A stretch of 64,000 nucleotides of DNA from the NCBI RefSeq assembly GCF_900111375.1, contig NZ_FOHB01000003.1:62001-126000 (forward strand), read 5' to 3'. Below, in pieces: positions 37,306-47,263 of this stretch (the first letter of the stretch is position 1; the number at the start of each line of letters is the position of its first letter). The notes under the pieces were generated by a model, which was not told the DNA's origin, ran no database searches, and worked only from the letters and a program-made list of their open reading frames with translations. This DNA is from Pedococcus cremeus. Its GTDB lineage: Bacteria; Actinomycetota; Actinomycetes; Actinomycetales; Dermatophilaceae. Both the position numbers and the translations under genes were made by a program.

Positions 37306-38835
37306 ATGAGCAGAACGGTCACGAACCAGGACAACGGCGCCCTGACGGACTCCACTGACACCCCGTCCACGGGCCTCGACGCCGGGCTGAAGCCGCGGCA
37401 CATCACGATGATCTCCATCGCCGGCGTCATCGGCGCCGGCCTCTTCGTGGGCTCCGCGAAGGCCATCGCCACGGCCGGTCCGGCCGTGCTCATCTCCTAC
37501 GCGCTGGCCGGCTCGCTGGTCGTGCTCGTCATGCGGATGCTCGGCGAGATGGCGACCGCCCAGCCCGACACCGGGTCCTTCTCGACCTACGCCGACCGCT
37601 CGCTCGGTCGCTGGGCCGGGTTCTCCATCGGGTGGCTCTACTGGTGGTTCTGGGTCATCGTCATCCCGGTCGAGGCGACCGCCGGTGCGCTGATCCTCGG
37701 CGACTGGTTCCCGGCCGTGCCGCAGTGGGCCTTCGCACTGCTGATCACCGCGCTGCTCGTGGGCACGAACCTGTTCAGCGTGGGCAACTACGGCGAGTTC
37801 GAGTTCTGGTTCGCCCTCGTCAAGGTGGTCGCGATCGTCGCGTTCATCGCCCTCGGCGTCGCCGCCATCCTCGGCCTGCTGCCGGGGTCGCAGACGTCCG
37901 GCGTCGGCCACCTGTGGCAGGACGGCGGCTTCATGCCCAACGGGCTGGGGTCGGTGTTCGCGGCCATGCTCATCACGATGTTCACGTTCATGGGCACCGA
38001 GATCGTCACCATCGCGGCCGCCGAGTCGCCGCACCCCGAGGCGGGCATCCGCAAGGCCGTGAACTCGGTGATCTGGCGCATCAGCCTCTTCTACCTCGGC
38101 TCCATCTTCGTGGTCGTCTCCCTCGTCGCCTGGAACGCCAAGGACCTGGCCTCCGGCGCCTCGGGCTCCTACCAGTTCACCCTCGAGCAGATGGGCCTCG
38201 GCCGACTGACGACGGTGCTGGAGTTCGTCATCCTCACCGCGGTCGCGTCCTGCCTGAACTCGGCGCTCTACACCGCCTCGCGGATGGCGTTCTCGCTCTC
38301 CTCGCGCGGCGACGCCCCGGCGTCGTGGTCGCGCACCACCGCCCGCGGCGTCCCGGCGGCGGCGATCATCGCCAGCTCGGTCGTGGGCTTCCTCGGTGTC
38401 ATCGGCAACTACCTGCTGCCCGAGGCGATCTTCGGCTACCTGCTCGCCACCTCCGGCGCCATCGCGCTGTTCGTCTACCTCGTCATCGCCCTGTCGCAGC
38501 TGCGGATGCGCCGCCAGCTCGACCGCGCCGGCCACACCCCGCAGGTGAGGATGTGGCTCTACCCGTGGCTGACCTGGCTCACGATCGGGTTCATCGGCTT
38601 CGTGCTGGTGCTCATGCTCGTGCAGGAGGGACACCGCCTCGAGCTCGCCCTGAGCCTGGCGCTGGCGGCCGTGACGGTGGTCTTCGGCCTCTCGCGCCAC
38701 GGACGGACGCGCGCCGACGTGCCGGCCGCCGCACCCGCGAACGCGCCGGCGAATGCCGGACCTGGCACGGAGGCCGGCGTAGCAGACCGCGGTGGTGAGA
38801 CGGCGGCGGCCCCGGTTCGGTCTACCGAGCGGTAG
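37306..38835 (+). CDS. APC family amino acid permease (GabP/AnsP-like)
   Basis: A 509-residue transporter with twelve TM helices. The start is typical of the amino acid transporter subfamily: LKPRHITMISIAGVIGAGLF (TM1, GVIGAGLF motif), SYALAGSLVVLVMRMLGEMA (TM2), and a YADRSLGRWAGFSIGWLYWW stretch before TM3. This is close to GABA, aromatic or basic amino acid permeases of the YAT group; the substrate is not certain. The N-terminal 25 and C-terminal 45 residues are cytoplasmic and low-complexity. It is transcribed alone between a small membrane protein and malic enzyme. Confidence 0.9.
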   Translation: MSRTVTNQDNGALTDSTDTPSTGLDAGLKPRHITMISIAGVIGAGLFVGSAKAIATAGPAVLISYALAGSLVVLVMRMLGEMATAQPDTGSFSTYADRSLGRWAGFSIGWLYWWFWVIVIPVEATAGALILGDWFPAVPQWAFALLITALLVGTNLFSVGNYGEFEFWFALVKVVAIVAFIALGVAAILGLLPGSQTSGVGHLWQDGGFMPNGLGSVFAAMLITMFTFMGTEIVTIAAAESPHPEAGIRKAVNSVIWRISLFYLGSIFVVVSLVAWNAKDLASGASGSYQFTLEQMGLGRLTTVLEFVILTAVASCLNSALYTASRMAFSLSSRGDAPASWSRTTARGVPAAAIIASSVVGFLGVIGNYLLPEAIFGYLLATSGAIALFVYLVIALSQLRMRRQLDRAGHTPQVRMWLYPWLTWLTIGFIGFVLVLMLVQEGHRLELALSLALAAVTVVFGLSRHGRTRADVPAAAPANAPANAGPGTEAGVADRGGETAAAPVRSTER

Positions 38836-38839
38836 TCGG

Positions 38840-38845
38840 GACAAT
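38840..38845 (+). promoter_or_regulatory. -10-like element of a leaderless promoter (malic enzyme)
   Basis: GACAAT plus 7 bases leads to the ATG at 38853. An ATG also overlaps the box itself (38844). Confidence 0.4.
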
Positions 38846-38852
38846 GGCCGCC

Positions 38853-40271
<1,419 letters not shown>

Positions 40272-40376
40272 CCGGGGTGGGCCCTCCGGTGCGCTGCCCG
40301 GCCGCCACCTCGCCGCCCAGGCGAAGGTTCAGGCAGCTGCTGGTGCGCGGCAGCTCGCGCCGCCATGATGAACCGC

Positions 40377-41174
40377 ATGACCGGCACCTGGTCGGACGGC
40401 GCGGCCTACGAGCGCTTCATGGGCCGGTGGAGCCGGCTGCTCGCCGACGGGATGGTGCGCCGGCTCGACCCCGAGCCCGGGGCGCGGTGGGTCGACGTCG
40501 GCAGCGGCACCGGAGCCCTGACCGAGGCGGTGCTGCGCAGGGCTGCTCCGGCGCAGGTGACGGCGGTCGACCCCACCGCGGTGTTCACCGAGCACGCCCG
40601 GGCGCGGCTGGGGGACGAGCGCGTGGTGGTGCGCACCGGTGCGGCCGAGGACCTGCCGCTCGACTCCGGCACGGCCGACTACGTCGTCTCGAGCCTCGTG
40701 CTGAACTTCGTCGGCGACCCGGTGCAGGCCCTGCGCGAGATGGCCCGGGTCGCCCGCCCCGGCGGCACGGTCGCGTGCACGGTCTGGGACTACGCCGACG
40801 GCATGCAGATGCTCCGCCACTTCTGGGACGCCGCCGTGGCGCTCGACCCTGCGGCGGCCGAGCTCGACGAGGGCCGGTTCCCGCTCTGCCGTCCCGACGC
40901 CCTGCTCGAGGCGTTCCGCTCCGCCGGGCTGCGTGACGTGGAGGTCGGCGAGCTCACCGTGCCGACCGTCTTCGCCGACGTGGACGACTACTGGCAGCCG
41001 TTCCTGGGTGGTCAGGGCTCGGTGGCCGGCTACGTCGCCGGGCTCGACGACACGGCGCGGCAGGCGCTGGGCGAGGAGGTGCGACGGCGGCTGCCCGTCG
41101 ACGACGACGGCACGGTGCACCTCACCGCGCGGGCCTGGTGCGCCCGCGGCGTCACCGAGGTCAGCGCGGGCTGA
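40377..41174 (+). CDS. class I SAM-dependent methyltransferase (type 11)
   Basis: A 265-residue protein. Motif I WVDVGSGTGALTEAVLRRA, acidic residue in VTAVDPTAVFTEHAR, ADYVVSSLVLNFVGDP, and ARVARPGGTVACTVWDYADG with the C-terminal aromatic-rich region seen in this subgroup. Acceptor unknown. Several ATG codons are available (40365, 40368, 40377); MTGTWSDGAAYERFMGRWSR is the conserved-looking start. It is convergent with the LLM oxidoreductase gene and overlaps it by 14 bases at the stop. Confidence 0.82.
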   Translation: MTGTWSDGAAYERFMGRWSRLLADGMVRRLDPEPGARWVDVGSGTGALTEAVLRRAAPAQVTAVDPTAVFTEHARARLGDERVVVRTGAAEDLPLDSGTADYVVSSLVLNFVGDPVQALREMARVARPGGTVACTVWDYADGMQMLRHFWDAAVALDPAAAELDEGRFPLCRPDALLEAFRSAGLRDVEVGELTVPTVFADVDDYWQPFLGGQGSVAGYVAGLDDTARQALGEEVRRRLPVDDDGTVHLTARAWCARGVTEVSAG

Positions 41175-42180
41175 GCCCGAACTCGCCGGCGAGCAGCTCG
41201 AGGCTCCGCAGCTTGGCGTCGTGGTCGGGGGTCGGGCACACCAGGGTGAGCTCGTCGGCGCCGGCCTCCTTGGCCAGGGCGGTCAGGCCCTCGCGCACCT
41301 CGTCGGGGCGGCCGGCGAAGACCCGGCCGGCCAGGCTCGGTGCGAGCCGGGCCCACTCGTCGCTGCGGCGGAAGGCGCGGACCTCCTCGAGCGTGGGGCG
41401 GGTCGTGTCACCGCTGCGGATCCGCCGCATCCCGAGCGCCCAGCCGGCCCGGAACTCCTCGGCGACCTCGGGGTCCTCGCTCGCCAGGGCCAGCGCGGAG
41501 ACGATGACCCGGGGCTCGCTGCCGAGGTCCGACGGCACGAAGTTCTCGCGGTAGGCGCGCAGGGCGGCGACCGCGAGCTCCGGGCTCATGTGGTGGGCGA
41601 AGACCGTGGTCATGCCGTTGGCGGCCGCGAAGCTGGAGCCCCAGCCACTCGAGCCCAGCATGAGCAGCTCCGGCTGGGTCTCGACCACCGGTGTGGCCTT
41701 GACCGCCTCGAACGGGTGGCCGTCGGGCCAGGTGTCGGTGAGGAAGGCGATCAGCTCGGCGGCCTGCTGCGGGAAGTCGTCGGCGGTCAGCGCCTCGCGC
41801 GAGCGGCGCAGCGCGAAGGCGGTCAGCTGGTCGGTGCCGGGCGCGCGGCCCAGCCCGAGGTCGATGCGGCCGGGGTGCAGCATCTCCAGCGTCTTGAACC
41901 ACTCGGCGACCTTCAGGGGGGAGTGGTTCGGCAGCATGATCCCGGCGGCGCCGACCCGGATGCCGCTGGTGGCCCCGGCGATGTGGCTGATGAGGATCTC
42001 GGGGGAGCTGCTGGCGAGGCCGGCGAAGCTGTGGTGCTCTGAGATCCAGAACCGCGCGTAGCCCAGGCGGTCGGCCGTCTGCGCGGTGCGCACGGTGCGC
42101 TCAATGGCCTGCGGGGCCGGCACACCGGCGGGCACGTCGACGAAGTCGAGCAGGGACAGGGGAAGGGCGGGAGCACTCAC
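41161..42180 (-). CDS. LLM class flavin-dependent oxidoreductase
   Basis: A 339-residue luciferase-like TIM-barrel protein of the MsnO8 subgroup: SLLDFVDVPAG at the start, YARFWISEHHSFAGLASSSP, the flavin-site RVGAAGIMLPNHSPLKVAEW and GRIDLGLGRAPGTDQ. It uses FMNH2 or F420H2; actinobacterial members of this subgroup are mostly uncharacterised. The GTG at 42180 (VSAPALPLSLLDF) is the natural start, as the longer in-frame extension runs antisense through the VanZ-like gene. It overlaps the methyltransferase gene tail-to-tail. Confidence 0.88.
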   Translation of the reverse strand: MSAPALPLSLLDFVDVPAGVPAPQAIERTVRTAQTADRLGYARFWISEHHSFAGLASSSPEILISHIAGATSGIRVGAAGIMLPNHSPLKVAEWFKTLEMLHPGRIDLGLGRAPGTDQLTAFALRRSREALTADDFPQQAAELIAFLTDTWPDGHPFEAVKATPVVETQPELLMLGSSGWGSSFAAANGMTTVFAHHMSPELAVAALRAYRENFVPSDLGSEPRVIVSALALASEDPEVAEEFRAGWALGMRRIRSGDTTRPTLEEVRAFRRSDEWARLAPSLAGRVFAGRPDEVREGLTALAKEAGADELTLVCPTPDHDAKLRSLELLAGEFGLSPR

Positions 42181-42256
42181 GACCGTTGCCAACGTCGCGC
42201 GCCCCGTGGGGATTCCTATCCCGGCCACGGCGGGTCTGCGCGCCGCCGGGACCACG

Positions 42257-42262
42257 TAGGGT
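42257..42262 (+). promoter_or_regulatory. -10 element of a leaderless promoter (VanZ-like gene)
   Basis: TAGGGT followed by 8 bases and the ATG at 42271. No Shine-Dalgarno. Confidence 0.5.
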
Positions 42263-42270
42263 CGGGTGCC

Positions 42271-42657
42271 ATGGGCGCGCAGGAGCTGGGGGAGACCACG
42301 ACGGAGCAACGGGGCGTCGTGCGGAGTCCCTGGCTCTGGGTGTTCCTCGTGCTCGTCGTCGCCCACCTCTGCGCGCTCTACTGGCCGCGCATTGGGGTCG
42401 AGGGCCCGGTGACCTGGACCGACAAGGTGGTCCACGTGCTCCTCTTCGCGCTGCCGGCCGCGGCCGGGCTGCTCGCCAGCCTCCGACCGGCATACCTCCT
42501 CGTGCCTCTCGCCCTGCACGCGCCGCTCTCGGAGCTGGTCCAGCACTTCCTCCTGCCGAACCGTTCCGGGGACCCGTGGGACGCCGTCGCCGACCTGTCC
42601 GGGGTCGTGGTCGGGGTCACGATCGCCGTGGTCGGGGGCACCCGGCTGCGCTGGTAG
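42271..42657 (+). CDS. VanZ-like membrane protein
   Basis: A 128-residue protein with four TM helices (about 20-36, 48-66, 70-85, 102-122). The VanZ-type pattern is WTDKVVHVLLFALPA and the acidic-aromatic LSELVQHFLLPNRSGDPWDA, followed by a helix starting DLSGVVVG. In enterococcal VanZ this fold is tied to teicoplanin resistance; most genomic homologues are not linked to glycopeptides, and nothing here suggests they are. The stop codon overlaps a TAGACT hexamer that may be the promoter of the next gene. Confidence 0.82.
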   Translation: MGAQELGETTTEQRGVVRSPWLWVFLVLVVAHLCALYWPRIGVEGPVTWTDKVVHVLLFALPAAAGLLASLRPAYLLVPLALHAPLSELVQHFLLPNRSGDPWDAVADLSGVVVGVTIAVVGGTRLRW

Positions 42658-42660
42658 ACT
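42655..42660 (+). promoter_or_regulatory. candidate -10 of the DEAD-box helicase gene with long 5' leader
   Basis: TAGACT overlaps the VanZ-like stop codon. If used, the transcript starts near 42667 and has a leader of about 215 bases, containing the hairpins GGCGCT-GGC-AGCGCC (42679-42693) and CCGGATGACA...TGTCGATCCGG (about 42756-42778). No good -35 is seen. Confidence 0.4.
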
Positions 42661-42880
42661 GTTTCTGCCCAGATCGGCGGCGCTGGCAGCGCCACGTGGC
42701 AAGGTCGCCATCGCAGTCGTCGGACATGACTGCCCCCCGAGGCCGACTGGGACCGCCGGATGACAACTGTCGATCCGGTCCGCCGGGCGCGAAGCGCCTG
42801 AGGCTCGTCTACACAGGTCGCCCTCGCCAGGTGGCTCGAGACGTGTCTACCTCGAGTCATCTGAAGTGAGTTGAACGTCT

Positions 42881-45046
42881 GTGCCCAAGAACACCTCCTC
42901 CGGCGCGCCCAAGAAGGCCCGCTGGTCTGCCTCCAAGAAGGCTGACGCCCAGCGCGGTCCTAAGAAGCCGCACCGCGGCCAGTCCGCCTCCGCGTCCTCG
43001 TCCAGCAAGACCGGGTATGCCGGCAAGGCGCCTCGCGCCGAGCGCTCGCCGCGGTGGTCCGACCGTGACGACCGCCCGGCTCGGTCCTTCGACCGTGACG
43101 ACCGGAGCCCGCGTCGCGAGTTCTCCCGCGACGACCGTCCGGCCCGTTCCTACGACCGTGACGACCGCGCCCCGCGTCGCTTCGACGACCGTCCGCGCCG
43201 CGTGGACCGCGACGGCCAGGAGAGCCGCCCGGCTCGCACCTGGAACCGTGACGACCGCGGCCCCCGTCGTGAGTCCTCGCGTGACGACCGCCCGGCTCGT
43301 TCCTTCGACCGGGACGACCGCGCCCCCCGTCGCGAGTTCTCGCGCGACGACCGCCCGGCTCGTTCCTTCGACCGCGACGACCGGAGCCCGCGTCGGGACT
43401 TCTCCCGCGACGACCGCCCGGCTCGCTCCTTCGACCGGGACGACCGCGCCCCCCGTCGCGAGTTCAACCGCGACGAGCGCCCGCAGCGCCGTGAGTTCAA
43501 CCGCGACGAGCGGCCGCAGCGCCGCGAGCTCGACAACCGCGGCCCGCGCCGTGACGTCGGCGACCGTGGTCCCCGCCGCTTCGAGCGCACCGACCGGTTC
43601 GACCGCGCACCCCGCGAGGAGTTCGTGGACCCCGAGTCCGAGCGCATGGAGGCCGACACCTGGGTGAAGGCCACCCGCAAGGAGGTCGACGGCCCCGTCT
43701 CGGTGACCGAGGACAACGGCTTCGCCGCCATGGGCCTGCCCCAGGCCCTCGTCGAGCGCCTGGCCCGCGACGGCATCACCACGCCGTTCCCGATCCAGAC
43801 CGCGACCATCCCGGACGCGCTGGCCGGCAAGGACGTGCTCGGCCGCGGCCAGACCGGCTCCGGCAAGACGCTGGCCTTCGGCCTGCCGACACTGACCCGT
43901 CTCGCCGACGGCACCAAGGCGGCTCCGCGCCGCCCCCGTGCCCTCGTCATGGTGCCGACCCGCGAGCTGGCCATGCAGGTCTCCGACGCCCTCGAGCCCC
44001 TGGTGCACGTGCTCGGCCTGCGCCACAAGCTCGTCGCGGGTGGCCTGTCCTACACCACGCAGATCAACGCCCTGAACCGCGGCCTCGACCTGCTCATCGC
44101 CACCCCCGGCCGTCTCAAGGACCTCATCGAGCGCGGTGCCGTCGAGCTCGGCGACATCGAGGTCTGCATCCTCGACGAGGCCGACCACATGGCCGACATG
44201 GGCTTCATGCCCGAGGTCACCGCGATCCTCGACCAGATGCCTGCGGGCGGCCAGCGGCTGCTCTACTCGGCCACGCTGGACAACGGGATCGACCAGCTCG
44301 TCGACCGTTACCTCACCGACCCGGTGACCCACTCCACCGACGACGCCAAGGCCTCGGTCACGACGATGGAGCACCACGTGCTGCTCATCGACCCGATGCA
44401 CAAGAAGACGATCACGGCCGAGGTCGCCAACCGCGAGGGCCGCACCGTGGTCTTCGTGCGCACCAAGCTCGGCGCCGACCGCGTGGCGCTGCAGCTGCGC
44501 GAGCAGGGCGTCTTCGCCGCGGCGCTGCACGGTGGCCTCAACCAGGGCGCCCGCAACCGTGTCCTCGGCGCGTTCCGCGACGGCACCCTGCCGGTGCTCG
44601 TGGCCACCGACGTCGCGGCCCGCGGCATCCACGTCGACGACGTCTCGGTCGTCCTCCAGGTCGACCCGCCGGCCGACCACAAGGACTACCTGCACCGCTC
44701 GGGCCGCACGGCTCGCGCCGGCGACAAGGGCACCGTCGTGACCCTGGCCCTGCCGCACCAGCGCAAGGGCATGGAGCGGATGGCCCGCGAGGCCGGCATC
44801 GACGCGATGCCGACCAAGGCCGTCCCCGGCGACGCCCGCCTGGCCGCCACCGGGGCCTCGGCCCCGAGCGGTGTCCCGGTGCCCGAGGACCAGGTGCGCC
44901 GCGTCCTCGAGGGCGAGAAGCGCGGCGGACGTCGTCCCGGCGGCCCGCGCCGTGACGGTGGCCAGCGTGGCGGCTACCGCGGTCAGGGCGGTCGTCCCGC
45001 CCCCCGCGGTGAGCGCAGCGGCGGCTACCGCGGCGCGCGGAGCTGA
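42881..45046 (+). CDS. DEAD-box ATP-dependent RNA helicase with RD-rich N-terminal repeats
   Basis: A 721-residue protein. Residues 1-60 are basic and Lys/Ser-rich, and about 60-255 is an unusual array of RDDRPARSFDRDDRAPRRE-like repeats, strongly charged and surely disordered. The helicase core follows: Q motif (FPIQTATIPDAL), motif I GRGQTGSGKTLAFG, Ia PTRELAMQ, II DEADHMADMG, III SATLD, V TDVAARGIHVDDV and VI HRSGRTARAG. The tail is an RGG-like Gly/Arg region. It probably remodels structured RNA or ribosomal particles, as RhlE/DeaD types do. GTG start at 42881 with no strong Shine-Dalgarno; long leader upstream. Confidence 0.92.
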   Translation: MPKNTSSGAPKKARWSASKKADAQRGPKKPHRGQSASASSSSKTGYAGKAPRAERSPRWSDRDDRPARSFDRDDRSPRREFSRDDRPARSYDRDDRAPRRFDDRPRRVDRDGQESRPARTWNRDDRGPRRESSRDDRPARSFDRDDRAPRREFSRDDRPARSFDRDDRSPRRDFSRDDRPARSFDRDDRAPRREFNRDERPQRREFNRDERPQRRELDNRGPRRDVGDRGPRRFERTDRFDRAPREEFVDPESERMEADTWVKATRKEVDGPVSVTEDNGFAAMGLPQALVERLARDGITTPFPIQTATIPDALAGKDVLGRGQTGSGKTLAFGLPTLTRLADGTKAAPRRPRALVMVPTRELAMQVSDALEPLVHVLGLRHKLVAGGLSYTTQINALNRGLDLLIATPGRLKDLIERGAVELGDIEVCILDEADHMADMGFMPEVTAILDQMPAGGQRLLYSATLDNGIDQLVDRYLTDPVTHSTDDAKASVTTMEHHVLLIDPMHKKTITAEVANREGRTVVFVRTKLGADRVALQLREQGVFAAALHGGLNQGARNRVLGAFRDGTLPVLVATDVAARGIHVDDVSVVLQVDPPADHKDYLHRSGRTARAGDKGTVVTLALPHQRKGMERMAREAGIDAMPTKAVPGDARLAATGASAPSGVPVPEDQVRRVLEGEKRGGRRPGGPRRDGGQRGGYRGQGGRPAPRGERSGGYRGARS

Positions 45047-45067
45047 CCCACTGCATACCTGCTGTGC

Positions 45068-45090
45068 GTTTGTCGGGTGACCCGACAAAC
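45068..45090. terminator. palindrome A with core TCGGGTGACCCGA
   Basis: GTTTGTCGGGT-G-ACCCGACAAAC, an 11-bp stem around a single base, lies just after the helicase stop. It shares its 13-base core with palindrome B at 45121. Confidence 0.65.
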
Positions 45091-45120
45091 GTGCACTTCT
45101 CCCGGGGTGGCACTTCGGGT

Positions 45121-45161
45121 GGAGCGGCCCTTTATCGGGTGACCCGATAAAGGGCCGCTCC
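45121..45161. terminator. palindrome B with core TCGGGTGACCCGA
   Basis: A perfect 20-bp stem (GGAGCGGCCCTTTATCGGGT and its complement) lies around a single G. It ends 10 bases before the -10-like box of the yqgE gene, so it could be a terminator, an operator or a mobile repeat. Confidence 0.65.
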
Positions 45162-45170
45162 CGTCTCCGA

Positions 45171-45176
45171 CAGAAT
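45171..45176 (+). promoter_or_regulatory. -10-like element of a leaderless promoter (yqgE-like gene)
   Basis: CAGAAT followed by 6 bases and the GTG at 45183. Confidence 0.45.
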
Positions 45177-45182
45177 GGGCGC

Positions 45183-45743
45183 GTGGAGAACGAGACCCTG
45201 GCCGGGCAGCTGCTGGTGGCCACCCCCCAGATCGGGGAGGGCGTGTTCCACCGCAGCGTCGTGCTGCTGCTCCACCACGACGCCGACGGCGCCCAGGGCG
45301 TCGTGCTGAACCGGCCCATGGAGGCGCCCGTCGACGCGGTGCTGCCCATGTGGCAGGAGCACGTCACCCCGCCGGCGGTCCTGTTCGAGGGGGGCCCGGT
45401 GGGCCTCGACACCGCCCTCGGCCTGGTGACCGTGCCCGGCGACAGCGAGGAGCCGATGGGGGTCAAGCGGCTCTTCGGCGGCGTCGGCCTCGTCGACCTC
45501 GACACGCCCCCACCGCTCGTGGTCCCCGAGATCGCCGGGCTGCGGATCTTCGCGGGGTATGCCGGGTGGTCACCGGGGCAGCTCGAGGACGAGGTCGAGA
45601 CGGGCAGCTGGTACGTCGTGGACGCCGAGGCCCGCGACGCCTTCAGCGACCACCCGCTCGAGATGTGGAAGCGCGTCCTGCGCCGGCAGCGTGACCACCT
45701 CGCCCTGGTCTCGACGTTCCCGCCCGACCCGGAGATGAACTGA
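45183..45743 (+). CDS. YqgE/AlgH family protein (UPF0301)
   Basis: A 186-residue protein of the UPF0301 family: AGQLLVATPQIGEGVFHRSV, VVLLLHHDADGAQGVVLNRP, LFEGGPVG, and RIFAGYAGWSPGQLEDEVETGSW. The fold is known from structures, but the biochemical role is not. Its length is normal. It is followed 30 bases later by the DUF3039 gene with its own promoter. Confidence 0.9.
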   Translation: MENETLAGQLLVATPQIGEGVFHRSVVLLLHHDADGAQGVVLNRPMEAPVDAVLPMWQEHVTPPAVLFEGGPVGLDTALGLVTVPGDSEEPMGVKRLFGGVGLVDLDTPPPLVVPEIAGLRIFAGYAGWSPGQLEDEVETGSWYVVDAEARDAFSDHPLEMWKRVLRRQRDHLALVSTFPPDPEMN

Positions 45744-45760
45744 GCCGGTCGACCAGCGCC

Positions 45761-45766
45761 TACACT
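45761..45766 (+). promoter_or_regulatory. -10 element of a leaderless promoter (DUF3039 gene)
   Basis: TACACT followed by 7 bases and the ATG at 45774. Confidence 0.6.
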
Positions 45767-45773
45767 CGGCGGC

Positions 45774-46076
45774 ATGAGCGACCCGCAGATCCCTCTGGAC
45801 GACCCGCACGCCCCCCAGGCCCAGCCCTCGACGTCGACGGCCGTGCTCGAGCGTGAGCAGGTCGAGGAGCAGCTGCAGGAGCCCGGCGACCACGAGCGCT
45901 TCTCGCACTACGTGCGCAAGGAGAAGATCCTCGAGAGCGCGCTGTCCGGCGAGCCCGTGACCGCCCTGTGCGGCAAGGTCTGGGTCCCCGGCCGCGACCC
46001 GAAGAAGTTCCCCGTCTGCCCGGTCTGCAAGGAGATCTACGACGGGCTGCGGGCACCGCAGGACGGCGGCGAGTAG
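45774..46076 (+). CDS. DUF3039 family zinc-ribbon-like protein
   Basis: A 100-residue actinobacterial protein. The conserved part starts near HERFSHYVRKEKILESALSG and ends with a Cys cluster: ALCGKVWVPGRDPKKFPVCP and VCKEIYDGL, so Cys at about 65 and CPVC at about 82-85 probably bind zinc. The function is unknown. In many actinomycetes it is found beside a DEAD/DEAH helicase, as here (47264, with a metalloprotease gene inserted between). The N-terminal 30 residues are Pro/Gln-rich and variable-looking. Confidence 0.85.
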   Translation: MSDPQIPLDDPHAPQAQPSTSTAVLEREQVEEQLQEPGDHERFSHYVRKEKILESALSGEPVTALCGKVWVPGRDPKKFPVCPVCKEIYDGLRAPQDGGE

Positions 46077-46205
46077 CTCCCGCTTTGGCGGAGTCTTTAC
46101 CGAATCCGGGGCTCCGCAAGGCCGACCTGCCGAGCAGACCGACCTAGCGTCCTTCGGGTCAGCACCGTGCCACACGATGGCGCGGCGACCCGTGAAAGGA
46201 CGCCC

Positions 46206-47159
46206 ATGTCAGCACGCGCCCGTCTCGCCCTCTCCGCCCTGCTGCTCGCCGCGGCGGGCGTGGCCGCACCGGCAGGCGCCCAGGCCGTCACCATGGCCGG
46301 CACCGACAGCGTCGCCCCCGAGTGCGCGACGCACACCGACAGCGTCAACGCGGGCCGTGCGGCCGCCGGAGGCAACCGCAAGGACCCGCACGAGCTCACC
46401 GCGGCCCAGACCAGGGCCATGGAGGCCGACCTGTCGCGGGCCCTGGCGGCCAAGGGCTACACGAAGGCCCCCAACGGCGAGGCGCGCAAGCCCGGCGGCG
46501 GTGGGGCCTTCGCCGCGGCGACCGTCAAGGTCTACTGGCACGTCATCACCGACGGCACCAACGGCAAGCTGACCTCCAGCGACATCAGCGGCCAGCTGAA
46601 CGTGCTGAACAGCGCCTACTCCAGCAGTGGCTTCAGCTTCGCGCTGGCCGGCACGGACACCACGACCAACAGCCAGTGGTACAACCTGCGCAACGGCTCC
46701 AAGCAGGAGCGCGACATGAAGCGCACGCTGCGCAAGGGCACCATGGCCGACCTCAACATCTACAGCGCCAACCTGCAGGGCGGCCTGCTGGGCTGGGCCA
46801 CCTTCCCGAAGTCGAGCTACGACGCCATGGACGGCGTGGTCATCCTCGACGAGAGCATCCCCGGCGGCTCGGCGGCGCCGTACAACCAGGGCGACACCGC
46901 GACGCACGAGATCGGGCACTGGCTCGGGCTCTACCACACGTTCCAGGGCGGCTGCACCGGCAGCGGCGACTACGTCGGCGACACGCCGGCCGAGGCCTCC
47001 GCGGCCTACGGCTGCCCGACCGGGCGCGACACCTGCTCGGCGGCCGGGCTCGACCCGATCAAGAACTTCATGGACTACACCGACGACGCCTGCATGAACA
47101 CCTTCTCCTCGGGCCAGCAGGTCCGCATGCAGAACTCGTGGGCGGCCTACCGGGGGTGA
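46206..47159 (+). CDS. secreted M43-family zinc metalloprotease (pappalysin-like)
   Basis: A 317-residue protein: signal peptide (RLALSALLLAAAGVAAPAGA), a propeptide-like N-terminal third, and a metzincin domain with the zinc site HEIGHWLGLYHTF (His234, Glu235, His238, His244) and a downstream Met-turn in NFMDYTDDACMNTF. It has the MDY turn and several Cys typical of M43B. It is an extracellular protease with unknown target. GAAAGGACGCCC precedes the ATG; TAGCGT at 46145-46150 is a possible -10 giving a leader of about 50 bases. It is inserted between DUF3039 and its usual helicase neighbour. Confidence 0.92.
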   Translation: MSARARLALSALLLAAAGVAAPAGAQAVTMAGTDSVAPECATHTDSVNAGRAAAGGNRKDPHELTAAQTRAMEADLSRALAAKGYTKAPNGEARKPGGGGAFAAATVKVYWHVITDGTNGKLTSSDISGQLNVLNSAYSSSGFSFALAGTDTTTNSQWYNLRNGSKQERDMKRTLRKGTMADLNIYSANLQGGLLGWATFPKSSYDAMDGVVILDESIPGGSAAPYNQGDTATHEIGHWLGLYHTFQGGCTGSGDYVGDTPAEASAAYGCPTGRDTCSAAGLDPIKNFMDYTDDACMNTFSSGQQVRMQNSWAAYRG

Positions 47160-47195
47160 CGAACCACCCTCGAATCCCTCTGGGATAGCACACTT

Positions 47196-47225
47196 CGGGG
47201 CCCCGCCGGTGATGGCGGGGCCCCG
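47196..47225 (+). terminator. hairpin terminator after the M43 protease gene
   Basis: A 12-bp stem CGGGGCCCCGCC / GGCGGGGCCCCG with loop GGTGAT lies 36 bases past the stop. Confidence 0.8.
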
Positions 47226-47263
47226 GCATGTCGTCCCCGGGATCCGGTTATCGTTGCCCGCCT

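Noticed and set aside
42857-45775. A 972-residue minus-strand open frame opposite the DEAD-box helicase and yqgE
   Set aside because: It is the mirror frame of two well-supported genes, with repetitive GVVVAGxx-type composition and no domain. High GC makes such frames stay open.
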